Source: Theocolax elegans (taxonomy: Eukaryota > Arthropoda > Insecta > Hymenoptera > Cerocephalidae). Taken from it: a DNA stretch of 64,000 bases. Position numbers and translations under genes: made by a program. Numbering within the stretch: the first letter of the stretch is position 1; every line of letters begins with the position of its first letter. This document shows, in pieces, positions 23,585 to 35,360 of the stretch. The DNA lies in the NCBI GenBank assembly GCA_026168455.1, contig CM047431.1, positions 19,766,502 to 19,830,501 of the forward strand. The letters are read 5' to 3'. The notes under the pieces are model-generated. The model saw nothing but the letters and a program-made list of their open reading frames with translations, did not search any database and was not told where the DNA came from.

Positions 23585-23800
23585 TTCTGGGATGGCACGG
23601 TCGGTTAGGGTGTTGGGCTAGTAAACTATGGAGGTCCCTGATATGAGTCCCGGCCCGGTCGATTGATACATCAAGCACCACTGGGGAAATATATTTTTAA
23701 CATGTGTTTTTCTTTTTAAAGACATCGTTGATCTCCGTTGCTGATTAGCACCAATTGGGAACATAAAAAGAGCAACGTTGTATAAATATTATCGTTTTCA
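23585..23800 (+). mobile_element. tRNA-derived SINE-like element
   Basis: The first 75 bases contain an A-box-like stretch (TGGCACGGTCGGTTAGGGTG) and a B-box-like stretch (GATATGAGTCCCGG) at the spacing of a tRNA gene. A body with CACCACTGGGGAAATA and CGTTGCTGATTAGCACC follows. The anticodon arm is not convincing, so this is a SINE head or tRNA pseudogene rather than a tRNA. The 3' limit is approximate. Confidence 0.5.
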
Positions 23801-24058
23801 TCCATTTTAATCAATCAATATTTGCATTAAATGGCTTTAGGCTGATAACATTTTTAGGTACGTTCGTTATACCATTATATTATATATATTATATTATAGA
23901 GAGCCTTATTTTTGGTCATCAAAAAGTGTTGTTCCACGAATATCTCAAAAAGTTATTTCCCGTTTTGGCTGAAATATTGAGGGTAGTTTTCTCCACCATT
24001 GAGAAGGTGCTGGTTCTATTTTCAGTAACATTGGGGAAACATATTTAAGCTATTAGCA

Positions 24059-24358
24059 TTAAAAGCAACGAATGGTAAAACTAGCTACATGTAGCTTCCA
24101 AGATAGATGCGAATCCAAAACCACACCAATACTCAGAACCCTCTTCACAACCAGGATGTACACACCATCACCCAAGTCAATGCCACGATTACTATGGTTG
24201 TAGAAGTCCGAACACAATTTACGGCAAACAAACAATATAGTTTGAGTCTTGGAGGCGTTAAGTTTCAGTGAGGCGCGCACAGCACAATCCTGGATTTCAA
24301 TAGCGACTCTCCGAAGCTTTGTCATCCCCCCATCCAGATAAGAGTATGGGATTTGCAA
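24059..24358 (-). pseudogene. LINE 2 RT thumb fragment
   Basis: This continues directly after the inserted transposon: LQIPYSYLDGGMTKLRRVAI, then LKLNASKTQTILF, the motif after the catalytic box in this LINE type (compare LDLNSSKTKIMILG in LINE 1). The fragment stops near 24059, and nothing further of the LINE is recognised. Confidence 0.75.
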
Positions 24359-24825
24359 CCTTATTAAAAAAATTAGTACGAATTTAGTACAAAATTAACA
24401 CTAAATTTAGCGCAAACTCAGTACAAAATTGATACGAAATTCGTCCGCAATTTGTACAAAATTCGTACCCTAACAGATCGAATTTACAGTTCTAAATAAG
24501 CACAAAATTCATGCAAATAATATACAGAATTTGTACAAAATTAGTATAAAATTAGAACAAAATTCGTTCGAAATTCGTACATCAATTAGTACATAATTTG
24601 TACTAAATTTGTACGAATTTTATTTAAAAAATTCACGCTGATTCAGTATTGATTTCATATTGATTACATCACCGAATCAGAGTAAAATCAGTACTGAATC
24701 AGCAGTAACTTTTTCCCAAACATACAACAAGTATACTACACAAAATTTATTTCATAATTATTAGCCCTGGCATATCTTACATCAATAAATATTGATAAAC
24801 AATATAATATTAATAATAATATTCA

Positions 24826-25261
24826 ACCGACGCGGTGGCGGAGTGGCGGAGACGCACCTCGGCCGATCACGAAAGTTAAGCAGCACTGAGTGCGGTTTGT
24901 ACTTGGATGGGTGACACCATTCTTGTGCGGCTTTCGGGATCGGTTAGGTGTTTTTCCACACTTCACAACGTGAGCGGGAGGTGTGAAATATTCGGTTTCG
25001 GTGTCAAGGCCTACGCAATGTGACTTTGACACCCAAAAAGAATGTTTCGAATACACCGGCCATCTCGGGTGAGGTTTTCCCTGCTTCACAGGTTTCCCTC
25101 ATCCACGGGCATAACCCCGGGCGAATGCGAGATGGTGGGGTTTTTAAGGGAGGGATAAAAGCACCCACACATAGGTGGTACCGTTAAAGTCCCCCAGGGG
25201 ATAAACGGTAGGAAGTGCCAGGAAAAAAGAGGGCACAAAATCAAGAATAAAAAAAAAAAAA
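24826..25261 (+). mobile_element. 5S-rRNA-containing SINE, copy 2
   Basis: This is flanked by a perfect 15-bp direct repeat TAATAATAATATTCA at 24811-24825 and 25262-25276. It starts ACCGACGCGGTGGCGGAGTG and has the 5S-like core GATCACGAAAGTTAAGCAGC and TACTTGGATGGGTGAC. A body shared with copy 1 follows, then an A-rich tail at 25247-25260. Its tail region (CACCCACACATAGGTGGTAC) is not present in copy 1, so the two copies differ at the 3' end. The insertion lies inside the 2.2-kb transposon. Confidence 0.92.
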
Positions 25262-25287
25262 TAATAATAATATTCATTTGTGTATAT

Positions 25288-25410
25288 TAATTTCTCCATA
25301 TGTATTAAAACGTAAATATCTCTTTTTTATTGGTTTAAAATTATTTTTTGTACATTTTTTTAAACCAGTAAAATAGAGATATTTACGTTTTAATACATAT
25401 AGAGAAATTA
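25288..25410. repeat. Small palindromic element
   Basis: The arms TATTAAAACGTAAATATCTC and its complement flank a short AT-rich centre, with the outer ends TAATTTCTC/GAGAAATTA. It is a miniature inverted-repeat element inside the 2.2-kb transposon. Confidence 0.8.
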
Positions 25411-25800
25411 TATTGTACAAATGAATGAATATTACTTCCATACTGATTTTAGTATTTTCTATTGCATGATTTACTATGTTCTACCTGCTATATTAACAAA
25501 CATTTACAAATATAATGAAAACATATTTGTAGACATTTCAAAAAGCCTAGTTACAATTAATATGAAATTGCTGCAATATATTACTAAATATATATAGTTC
25601 TTCTAATATGGTATTGATATGTACATTAAAATTTTAACTTGTATGAAATTGCCCATATTTTATAAAAAATGTTTATTCTATTAAAAAATTAATATCATTA
25701 AAATAAATTCTAACTGGGCCTTTTGAAACGTCTACAAATATGTTTTTATTATCTTTGTAACTGTTTGTGAATGTAGCATTGAGAATAGACTGAGAAATGA

Positions 25801-25854
25801 TTGATCATGAAAGTTAAACAGCATTGACCGCGGTTAATACGTGGGTGGGTGAAT
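25801..25854 (+). repeat. 5S rRNA-like fragment, degenerate
   Basis: TGATCATGAAAGTTAAACAG followed by GCGGTTAATACGTGGGTGGG resembles the 5S core of the SINEs above, but no SINE body follows. Confidence 0.7.
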
Positions 25855-26624
25855 AACTAAGCTAAACAGAAAAATGTGTAATACTTTTTTTTTATTTATT
25901 TTATGTTTTTGTGACAATTTTATGTGTTTTTACTTAATTTTTTTAGAGAATTATATACTACATATCTTTCTCTTGGAAATTTACAACGAAATAATCACGT
26001 TCTTTAACATGTAAAAAATCATGTGATTAAACACGTGTTACGGTATGTGATTACTCACTTTTATTAATAACATATAAATTAACTTTTATTGTTTTATTAC
26101 TCTGCGTGTAACTCTGATTCATCGCAGATTCAGTAAACATTCAATACCGATTTTGTACTGATTAAATCCTGATTTTGTACTGATTTTGTACCAATTCAAT
26201 TCTGCGTTGTGAGAAAAAGTTACTGCTGATTCAGTACTGATTTTACTCTGATTCGGTGATGATTTCATATTGATTACAATATGAAATCAATACTGAATCA
26301 GCGTGAATTTTTTAAATAAAATTCGTACAAATTTAGTACAAATTATGTACTAATTGATGTACGAATTTCGTACGAATTTTGTTCTAATTTTGTACTAATT
26401 TTGTACAAATTCTGTATATTATTTGCATGAATTTTGTACTTATTTAGAACTGTAAATTCGGACTTTTAGGGTACGAATTTTGTACGAATTTCGGACGAAT
26501 TTCGTATCAATTTTGTAGTTAGTGCTGATTTTGTACTAAATTCGTACTAATTTTTTTAATAGGGAAGTAAATCTGCAGATCATCTGCATACAAAACATGT
26601 TGGACACCCGCAGGATGAAGTACG

Positions 26625-27365
26625 TTACTCCCAAGTACCCAGGTTTGTTGTAATCCAGGAAGAAAAGTTACCGGATGAAACAACAGCCTGCATATGAGAC
26701 GAAAAGTAAGAATTTTGCCACAATAAGGCAGAGCTAGAGAACCCCATTTGCCTTAGACCGTCAAGTAAGCGAGTAGGAGATATTGTGTCAAGCGCCTTTC
26801 TAAAGTCGAACAACAGGAGTATTGTCACAAGTTTTCTGTCTACCCCTGTATGTATGACTTCTGTCAATTTAAGCAAAGCGGTTTCTGTTGAGTGGTATGG
26901 TCTAATATCAGTTTGCATTGGGTCCATAAGCAAGCGTGACTGTAGAAACTCCTGCAGCTGGTTTAAGGCAATTTTCTCTAAAACCTTAGAAAGGAAACAT
27001 AAGAGTGCAATTAGTCTGAAATCAAAAGGCGATGATGGTATTTTGCACTTTCTAGGGAATAATATGAGTCTTCTGCCAGAGATTAGAGAAAATGTTTGTC
27101 GAAAAAAAGAGTTAAATATTTTGCCGTCCGCCCTACAAGCCTGCGAGGAAAAATGCGAGATCACCAAGGTAACATCATTTATATTAATCTCTTTAAAGAA
27201 GAAACCTTCATTTGTGGCCTGTTTAATTATTACATGGCGGCTCTCATCATCCTCCAGAGAGGAGACCGATACACCAGCAAACTGCCGGTTCAAGTCCTCA
27301 AGTGTAGAACCATTTAAGTGAACCCTCGCCCAGGAAGAAATCCCAAATTTCGCAGCTCTTTCCAA
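26625..27365 (-). pseudogene. LINE 2 reverse transcriptase, N-terminal part
   Basis: The open frame of 246 codons contains the RT finger and palm A region: DFRLIALLCFLSKVLEKIA, then HSTETALLKL and LLLFDFRKALDTI. The fingers correspond closely to those of LINE 1. After residue 230 the frame is lost; the YADD box follows on the same strand at about 26577-26588, just before the inserted transposon. The copy is dead. Confidence 0.8.
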
Positions 27366-28385
27366 ACAGTGTTATTATCAAGAGCCTCAGATATACGATT
27401 CTGATTATACTCCGTTTTTGTTGCCACAGTTCTTTCGTCTGTATGTGATCTTCTAATGTGAAGAAATTCTTCGAGTATTTTTGGGTCCTTCGTATGTGAG
27501 CATCGTCTACATATTGCGTTACATTTGCGCTGCAGCTGGAATAGCTCTACGTTCACATAAGGCGGCCTAGATTTTTTCGCTTTGATGGTTTTAAGGAGGA
27601 GCAAGTAAGTCCACAACCGCTAATATATTATCGCAGAGGTGCAAGTTCAGTGTCAATCTCAGCAACATGAAAAGACGACCAATCACACTGGGAAAGCAAA
27701 CATTGAAGATCATTGGCAGGAATATTTTTAAAATCGCGGAAAGTAATAGTATTTTTATTAGTATTGACTTGCGAAAAATTATTATAAATTATAGTAGCAG
27801 AAATAATATTATGACCATTGTGAAAGGGCGCAGGTATGTTACTAAGATCAACAATTGAGTCGTTATCATCGACAAAAGTGACATCCAGCCAAATACCCGA
27901 GGTGGAGGCGAAATGCGTGGGTCCATGCTGAACAGGATGCAAAGACATTCAGATCACCCATGACAAATTTCTGACTATAATCAAGACTAACTTTGCGTAG
28001 ATTATTTAAAAATTCTGATTTACCCACAAAGGCAATCGTTGGTGGCTGATAGATAACGGCAGCAAATACAGGAGGCGAATCACGCTCTTAAATGCTACAT
28101 AAAATATATTCAGGGTGCCTGGTTTAAAAGGTAGCTGAGTTTAGACGTTGATAATATTTGACATTTAAGGCCAGATTTTACGCATAAAGCCACCCCACCA
28201 TCAATAGAACTTCGGTCTTGCCTAATTATCGTATAGTCCCTTATCCCAATGACGGCATCCTCAATCCTCGAGTCACGCCTAGACTCCGCTTCCCCGAAAA
28301 GAGAAAATCGATAGAGAAGTTGCCCGCACGCAATCTCCCAACATTGGCACCCCTCAACCCTCCGATAGCATTCCCATGCAGTCAC
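27314..28385 (-). pseudogene. LINE 2 endonuclease and linker
   Basis: The apurinic-type endonuclease that nicks target DNA for LINE insertion is visible in broken frames. IIRQDRSSIDGGVALCVKS (about 28180-28240) matches the R.DR...GGGVA strand of this family. GIWLDVTFVDDNDSIVD and NGHNIISATI (about 27800-27900) match the C-terminal S-T-LD and GHD motifs, with the catalytic His context present but D replaced. The linker (27314-27616) is lysine- and arginine-rich, as in related elements. Frame breaks make it non-functional. Confidence 0.7.
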
Positions 28386-28517
28386 TTTTCTTTAGAAAAT
28401 ACGTTGTTGTTATCATTATTACTGTTTTTGATATCATTATCATTATTATTACCACCACTATTACTCTTGTTATAAATATTATTATTTGCAATCTCCCGTC
28501 TATTAATTATAATTAGT

Positions 28518-28576
28518 CTCCCGTCCAAGTACTAACCGCGCTCAGCGCTGCTTAACTTTCGCGATCGGCCGAGGTG
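28518..28576 (-). repeat. 5S rRNA-like fragment
   Basis: On the minus strand CACCTCGGCCGATCGCGAAA is followed by GTTAAGCAGCGCTGAGCGCG and GTTAGTACTTGGACGGGAG. This is a short 5S-derived SINE scrap without the body. The piece abuts the 5' end of LINE 2. Confidence 0.8.
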
Positions 28577-29137
28577 TATATTTATATATAGGAAGTACAA
28601 AACGCTATTCAAAATGCTTCAAGAACAGCAGTTACAAAATTATTAGAAGTAATTGAGGGAGGAACCTCTTCAGTACGACACTAAATTAATAACTTTTTTG
28701 TTCTGGGCACCTCCGCACGCCTCTCGCAAGTAGAATTACCCGAAAACGCAGTACGCAGTTCTTCATATGTTTCAATAGATTGCATATTAGATTGGCCATA
28801 TATGTCTGTGTTTGTGTTTCAAATAAAGTAACAACACCGGAATTTAATGTTTCAATATTATTATTAATTATTTTGAGATCATCATCCAACCTATTAAAAA
28901 GAATTGAACATTTTACTGCTAATTTCAGTCAAAATATTGTCTTCAAATATCCTTTGAAAATCTAACAATTGCTTTTGAAATTAAGAGAAAGATAGTTTAA
29001 TATGTCGGTTTTCGGATAGTAAATCGGATAATGTAGATTGATATTCAGCCAGAAGCAAGTCCTGACGATGTATTCTATTTGTTACATGTTTTAAATTATT
29101 TTAAAATCCTGGCAAAACTTTTACTGATTGCAATTCT
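28577..29137. other. AT-rich stretch with unassigned short open frames
   Basis: A plus-strand segment at 28589-28682 reads EVQNAIQNASRTAVTKLL and may be an exon-like scrap of the DUF4806-type gene family. The minus-strand frame at 28686-28889 is not recognised. Confidence 0.3.
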
Positions 29138-30120
29138 GAGAAAGCTAACGATATTAACAAAGTCGTTCCAGATTGCATACATACCGGATCGATTAATAGC
29201 GTGTTTGGACAATCAGTGAGCGATCACGAGTTTGTTTGTTCGAGGAATGAAACAGAAATGTTTCAAGAAAGACTCCGCGTTGTTTTTGCGGAAGAAAATA
29301 TGACTCATAAGCAAATTAAAGCCGTTTTGCCTGTCATCAAAATGCACGCTTGTTTTTGTAGCATGCATAGTGATTCAAGGACAATTATGAACACTCCACA
29401 GCACATATATCGATTTTGCAGAGAATTGCATCAATCTCTTTAACGAGACTGCCTCCGACGTTTATGGTGTAGAATTACTGTTATACAATCTTCACGCTCT
29501 TTTACATCTTCCCGACGATCCTTTGGACCATTAGATTCGTATTCAGCGTTTCCGTACGAAAATAATATGACATTTTGTCAGAGAATATGCAGAAAACCGA
29601 GTCAGCATTTGCAGCAGATTGCTAATAGGGACGCGGAAAATTGCCACACTTAGAGTAAAATACTCGTCGATCCAAACAGACTACAGTTCATTGGAAAGCA
29701 CATAACTGATCCTGTTCCACCAATTGATGATAACGATTACTATCAATATAATAAAATCCTTGTGGGATCGATTTACTTGTCGATATTTCAACAGGATAGT
29801 GCGGTTCTTCTTCAAAACGGTTCAATAGCTACAATAAAAAATATTATCAAACGCAATAATGGTAGCTGCTATCTTCTTGTAAACAAATTTATAAAAATCG
29901 ATTATTTGTTCGATCTTCCCATTGGTTCATCTCACATTGGTGTTTATGTTTGTTCTTTACCAAGTCCACAATTGTCGTACCTTAGGGTCAATCAAGTTAC
30001 TAGTAAATACTTTTTAATGCCGTAATGGTCCAAGGAAGTGAAGAGGGACAAATGCAGCTGTGGACGTTTCATCGTTATCAAAATTATTTCTTCTCAATTC
30101 GCACAATAAGTTCTTGTTTC
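29138..30120 (+). pseudogene. Transposase-like protein remnant, internally deleted
   Basis: Pieces read on the plus strand are HKQIKAVLPVIKMHACFC with DSRTIMNTP (29300-29400), VYGVELLLYNLHALLHLPDD (about 29470-29520), then DSYSAFPYENNMTFCQRICR and HLQQIANRDAENC in a shifted frame (29530-29650). A C-terminal block DSAVLLQNGSIATIKNI follows at 29762-30025. From memory, this order matches a family of long, uncharacterised, transposase-like insect proteins, but with the middle several hundred residues missing. The family name is not certain. Frameshifts make it non-functional. Confidence 0.55.
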
Positions 30121-30412
30121 ATCATAAAATTTTATTTTTGGTAGATGAGAAAGAAAACTTCCAAAAACACCGGTGCATTTCCCGTTAATGTTGCTGCCGC
30201 AAATCTCAGCAAAAAGTGACATCACTGACTTCGTTGTGAGGCTCCCAGTCTGGGATGATGTTAGCACAGTTGAAGCAATTGCCGAAACCGCCACGATGTC
30301 TGTCACAATCACAGTCAATAGCCGGCACATCCAAACAGTTAGGGATGCAAAGCACACTGCAAAGAAAAATTCTTCCTGCTGTTAAAAATCAGCTACTGTG
30401 GAAAAGATAATT

Positions 30413-31530
30413 CAACAATCAGTTGCCAGGAGAGCTGTACCTCCGCTTCCGGAAAAGATTTTGACGACTGCAGGTAAAAAAGAATTTTTGTCCTATTTTA
30501 GTAATAAATCTAAAAGTTGTACTACTAGCTATGCTGATATTTTATTTGTCCGTTACATTACAGCGCAACCTTGAAATTCTGGATTGAATATATCGGGAAC
30601 GATTTATGAATTAACGGAGAAAATGGAGTAAGTATCGAATACAATCATCCACAGTAATGACTAATTATTACTCTCACAATATTATTTAATCAATATTTTA
30701 GTGTGATAAACAGAAGGATTGTCGAATCAGAATCCAATCGGTAATATATTTTGTATCCTAATTTTTTTACTACTAAAATAATGATAATAATATATTTATT
30801 TATTTTTCAGCAACACCAGTGAACGACTCACAGCCTTTGAGACAGTGATTATGTAAAAGAGGATAAATTATAAATCAATTAATGTAGATACAGAATGCAT
30901 GATGTAACATTGACTTATGTATATTCTTAATTTTAGCTCGATCGACCAAAGAACCGAACGCATAGAGAAATTGCAAAAGTAAGCAGATGTCTCCAATTCA
31001 ATTATTGCAAACGATTTATAATTTTTATTTTCAGGGGCATATATTTAAAATTCTATTCAATATGATGAGAAGAAACTCTCCGAAGGCTAGGGCGAAACCA
31101 TCTTGCTTTTCCTTTAAATCCACTGCAGACTTCCTGGAGTTCGACAATGCCAGTGAGAATACAAAAATTTCGTGTTATCCGCTTATATATAGATATTTAT
31201 TATTAATGTTGAAAAAAAATCGTTTCAGGTCAACTATCTTGCATATCTTGGAGGTGCAAATGTGCACGACGAAACAAATTTTTATTTAACAAACTGCTTC
31301 GAATTTGACCTGGACATCTTCCGCAATCTCTCCTGGCATGGCCTCAAAAATAACTATCTTAAGGTAGCTCTAAAATTTTAATGATATCAATTTAACATTT
31401 AATCAATCAAATTTATAGACAATAACATAATCATTTTCTTTTATTTACAGAAACCGCAGTTGAGGTACCAGCTCTCCAGGGACCAGCATCAAGTTAAAAA
31501 ATGTTCCATTTCATTGAATTTTTTTATATT
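30413..31530 (+). CDS. Possible multi-exon gene with DUF4806-like end
   Basis: A chain of short coding segments with canonical GT-AG borders can be followed. The segments end at 30473 and run 30564-30627, 30702-30740, 30811-30852, 30937-30978, 31035-31152 and 31229-31363, with a last one from 31451. Several small exons read as one heptad-like helix (LTEKME, INRRIVESES, SERLTAFE, IDQRTERIEKLQ), suggesting a coiled coil. The last two exons (TADFLEFDN, then VNYLAYLGGANVHDE and LSWHGLKNNYL) resemble the DUF4806 region of unknown function. A polyadenylation signal AATAAA is at 31607. The 5' start is not identified, so it could be a gene fragment or pseudogene. Confidence 0.45.
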
Positions 31531-31612
31531 ATAAAGTGCCAATTAATTGGCAGCGATTTCTTTTATATTATAAAATATATTTTATTATTAGATAGTTTTT
31601 GGTAACAATAAA

Positions 31613-32939
31613 AATGATTTAAAACAATTAATACCGGCATAACGACGGCTGAAAATGCTACCAACATGCGCGTATTTCATATGTTTACAATGGCAGCACG
31701 TGTGACAGTTTTGGGCTGAGTACAATAACACCATTTCCAGACTCCGGAGCCGGGGCACCGCGACGTCACGCGTGGAGCATTCGTGCTGAGCACAATGTCG
31801 TCATTCTGTGAACATATTCTTATCCTTAGTCATGTCGTTACAGAAGTATTTTTCCTCAAAAAAAAACGCTATGATATTATATTAGTGGTTAACATGAGAG
31901 TCACATTTTAGGTGTTTATTACTGTGACAACAGTGCATGTCACACTTTTTATTGATATATGGCATCAAAGCTGTAATTAGAACTCTTACATGATTTTTTT
32001 AAGAACTACACTCTAGATCGCGACAGTGACTTGGATATTAAAGTACTTTTTGAAATTTAAACATCATGTTTTTCATTTTAAAAAAATAATAACTTTGTGT
32101 GTGCTAATCAATCCCACAAACAGCAAATGAATTCGTATAAAATGTTTAATTATAGAAATACAATAAAATCATTAAAAATATTTTTTTTCTCTTTTATTAT
32201 ATGTAAATTTTATAGTTATTAAATAGTCAGTATCAATACAAATATCAAATTAACTTGAACGGTTCAAAAATTTTTTCTAGCGTCATTCACATTGTAGCTT
32301 TATAGAAACAGTATATTACATGGTATAATTTCTTATTTTATAAAAAAAATTTATAAAAAAAACAAATTTATTTGTATATTTTTTTCTTTAATTACATAAA
32401 TAAAACAAAATATCGTACCCAAGAATATTAACGCAGTACTAGCCGAAAAATTTTGCATTCTAGTTAGATTCATTTAGGATATTTGAGGAAAAGCTTTAAA
32501 CATTCAATAAATTTTATGGAAAATCGCACAATACCACATATTGCGCATCGATTCTAGAGATTTTTATAAAATTCAATCTAATAATAATTGCAAATTTTTA
32601 AAACATTTCTATCGCTTAGAAAGTTTTATCCGGTACATTAAAAGCTTAATTGTAATAATAAATTACTTTACTTATATGATGAATCATCGTTCAGCACATG
32701 ATTTTACTACGTGGTAAAACTACGTAGTTCTTTTTAACGCCATTAACTCTTAAAATTTATTACTTTTATTAATTTCAAATGATGAAAGGACTTTTCATAT
32801 TGTTTGCAGCTGTTATTTAGACTTACTTATATACAAAGGAGATTACATTATTCCTTTCTGGAGCACTGCTCATTGAAAATAATAATGTATTGTAACGTGG
32901 TATTTCGTCCTAATACCAATTACAATTTATTTATTAATT
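31613..32939. other. AT-rich noncoding sequence
   Basis: A GC-rich patch at 31640-31800 is seen but no gene. The remainder is AT-rich without recognisable content. Confidence 0.4.
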
Positions 32940-33101
32940 TTATACAGGGACGACGGCCCGAAATACGCGTCCTTATCGTCGCCGTGGATTAATAAGTTAT
33001 AACCCGTCGGGACATGGTAGCGGAGATTGGACGATCTCCTACGTACCGACACACGTGGCGGGAAAATCGGGAATCGGAATAATGATTGCGGGTTAATTTA
33101 T

Positions 33102-33200
33102 ACCCAGGTAGCACTGTCCGTCTCGGAGACGTTTTTAAAACGTTATTAAGCGTTTTAAGCGTTTTAAAAACGTCTTTAAGACGTTTTGTGCTGACTGGGT
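33102..33200. mobile_element. Short MITE related to the 10.5-kb element
   Basis: The inverted ends are ACCCAGGTAGCAC and GTGCTGACTGGGT, with inner repeats of GTTTTAAAAACG. They resemble the CCCTATCAGCACA ends of the element at 10541-11097. Confidence 0.65.
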
Positions 33201-33960
33201 AATTACAATAACGCGACCATTATATTAAAATAAAATAAATAAGTATTTATTTAAGAATATTACACGGAGATGCCCGACAATAAACAACGGGGCGTTCTCC
33301 CGGTCGCGTGGTATATACGCGGCAAGCAGGGGCTACCCCCGTACTCGCCCTGCGTAATACCCACACGGTTTCGGTAGCACCGGTGTGCTACCGAACAGAC
33401 ATACATACACACGCACTTTGCACACTCTAATATATGCCGACTGACGTCGGGTTCTTACCGGGCTGGCTTATGTCCATTGGCCCTGGTGTGAGTCGGCGCC
33501 CCGACGTCTGCTGGCCGGTGGAGTTGGCCCGGTTTCCCGTTGTCCTCGACCCTGGTCTGCAGGCGTGGCCTGATGCCGTGGCGATTCGCCTACCTTGGGA
33601 AACACTCAACCCGAGGTATGTGGTCCTTCGCACTGCACTTACACGAACTCACTAGCACTTGCGTACGGCTTCCCGGAGCACGGACGAACCGGTCCCGTAC
33701 TTCCCGTGGCGCGCGAAACTAAACGTGAAGATGTGTCAAGAAGATGCTGTCGAGGTCAAGACTGGCAGCGTACTGAGCTTTTCGGGAATTGTCGTATTCC
33801 CGAAAAGTACCTATACACACACATAATAACAATCTAGTATATAGATGCTCGCACACATCCTCGTTCGTCGACATAAACACGCGCGTTTCGTGGCCTTGAA
33901 TAGACAACGCACGAAACAATAACAACGTGCGAGATTTTAAGATACAATACTTTATATACA
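33201..33960. other. GC-rich island, possible LTR or transposon piece
   Basis: The GC content rises sharply against the AT-rich surroundings from about 33265 to 33810. It holds a perfect hairpin at 33777-33806 (12-bp stem CTTTTCGGGAAT, six-base loop). Open frames of 60-80 codons in several frames reflect base composition and do not match a protein. Similar islands lie at 40.3-40.9 kb and 57.66-58.5 kb. Confidence 0.45.
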
Positions 33961-34580
33961 CATGAAGTATTATTTATTTCATTGCAACGACGTCTCGTCG
34001 CAGTATATATATATCTAATTATTACTGAAAAATGATTCTAAGATAAGATATCCTTTGTTTCTATAATTATTAATTTGCAATCAACATTTATTTCTATCGC
34101 AAATATGTGATACCAGCTTCCTACTGTTATCAACCGTATTTTTATATTTATGCCTTCCTCGTGCACTTTTAAATGCTTTTTTTGGAATTTAACATTTACC
34201 AGTTTCGTAAAATTGTGTGCCTGCACTGTATTTGTTAGAAAACTATCCAGTATTTACAAAGTCGTGAAAAAAGAAAGGTTATTATGAGTATAAGACCGTA
34301 TTTTAAACTTTTAAACTTATAATTTACTTTAAATATATATTGTACATTTTCAAGTGGTCGTCGTACTGAACAGGATTTGGCATAATAGAATTGAATTCAG
34401 GTTTGGCGTCTCCTTTTTGCTTTGTCTATATACTTTATGTTGCACTTCACATACATATCCCTGCACTCACCACACCTACTATACCCGACAATTGGATGGA
34501 ATTCTTCTACCGCAATTTTGAATGGATTTCCATTACATGTTAAATCACCCTAAATCAAAGGCAATCAACAATTTAATAAA
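33961..34580. other. AT-rich sequence, nothing recognised
   Basis: No supported feature. Confidence 0.4.
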
Positions 34581-35360
34581 GCTATTTTTAATTGACCCCT
34601 CATAGTTTGTTAATAATAAAATAATAAAAATTTTAGTTTTTTAATACTAAAAGAATTTATTAGGCGTAACTTAAATAACGTATATTGAGTTTTTTGTTGT
34701 GTAATTAATACTAAAAAATTGAACCTTTTCTATTTTTAATTGAGCTACCGCTAGAATTCCTAAAATATCATATATTTATTTAAAAAATTAAAAAAAACAT
34801 TTTTGTTAAATCGACTTTGCGTCACGGCCGTATGGCGCATGTGCAGATACTTTCGGTAGTATCGGAACGCCAGTCCGAAAGAAATGTGGAACTTGCTTTG
34901 TATTTTTAAAAATAACTCGCTTTTCAATTTCAAGAAACAATGGAATTTTCAATTCTTCAACCCAAAAGGGGTTATAGACAACAGTTCGTACAAGTACCTG
35001 AGTCCGCATATGTACTCTTTCGTGTAGCTGGAATTATGCGGACGTAAGCATAAGTCCGCGAGTGTCAGCATAAGTGATACAAAACCGCGACGTTCCACAT
35101 TTCTTTCGGACCGGCGTACCGTGACTTCTAAAAGTATCTGCTCATGCGCTGTACGGCGGTGTCGCACAAACAATTTATCAAAAATGTTTTTTTCTAATTT
35201 TTTAATTAAATATAAAAAAGAAAAGGGTCAATTTTTTAGTATTAATGACACAACAAAAAACTCAATATTTCTCGAGAAATAGACGTTATTTAAGTTACGC
35301 CTTATGAATTTTTCTATTAATTTATTATTAAAAAACTATGAGGATTCAATTAAAAATAGC
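34581..35360. repeat. Fold-back element with arms of about 300 bp
   Basis: GCTATTTTTAATTG at 34581 matches the complement ending at 35360, and the arms pair through to CCGAAAGAAATGTGGAAC (about 34877-34894) and its complement (about 35089-35108). The arms share GCATGTGCAGATACTTT-like and CAACAAAAAACTCAATAT words. About 190 bp separates them. Arm identity is imperfect, so this is an older insertion. No transposase. Confidence 0.85.

Larger units (their letters stand above)
24362..26561. mobile_element. 2.2-kb transposon with TIRs of about 370 bp
   Basis: The ends read TATTAAAAAAATTAGTACGA inward and are reverse complements. The inverted arms extend about 370 bp (24362-24730 and about 26195-26561), dense in GTAC and GTACAAATT words. 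No transposase is found inside, so it is non-autonomous. The interior has picked up a 5S SINE (24826-25261), a small palindrome and another 5S fragment. The target duplication could not be resolved. It interrupts LINE 2. Confidence 0.88.
24059..28385 (-). mobile_element. Non-LTR retrotransposon (LINE 2), split by a transposon
   Basis: On the minus strand, endonuclease pieces (27.6-28.4 kb), an RT piece (26625-27365 and on to about 26563) and a C-terminal piece (24059-24358) form one LINE. A 2.2-kb inverted-repeat transposon (24362-26561) sits a few codons past the catalytic box, which reads LYADDLQIYFP at about 26562-26600. It has many frame breaks. It is similar in layout to LINE 1 but clearly divergent in sequence. 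Confidence 0.85.

Noticed and set aside
26785..27321. Plus-strand frame of 178 codons
   Set aside because: It lies antisense to the LINE 2 reverse transcriptase and has no protein similarity of its own.
33427..33837. Several 60-80 codon frames
   Set aside because: They overlap on both strands inside a GC-rich block and resemble no protein.
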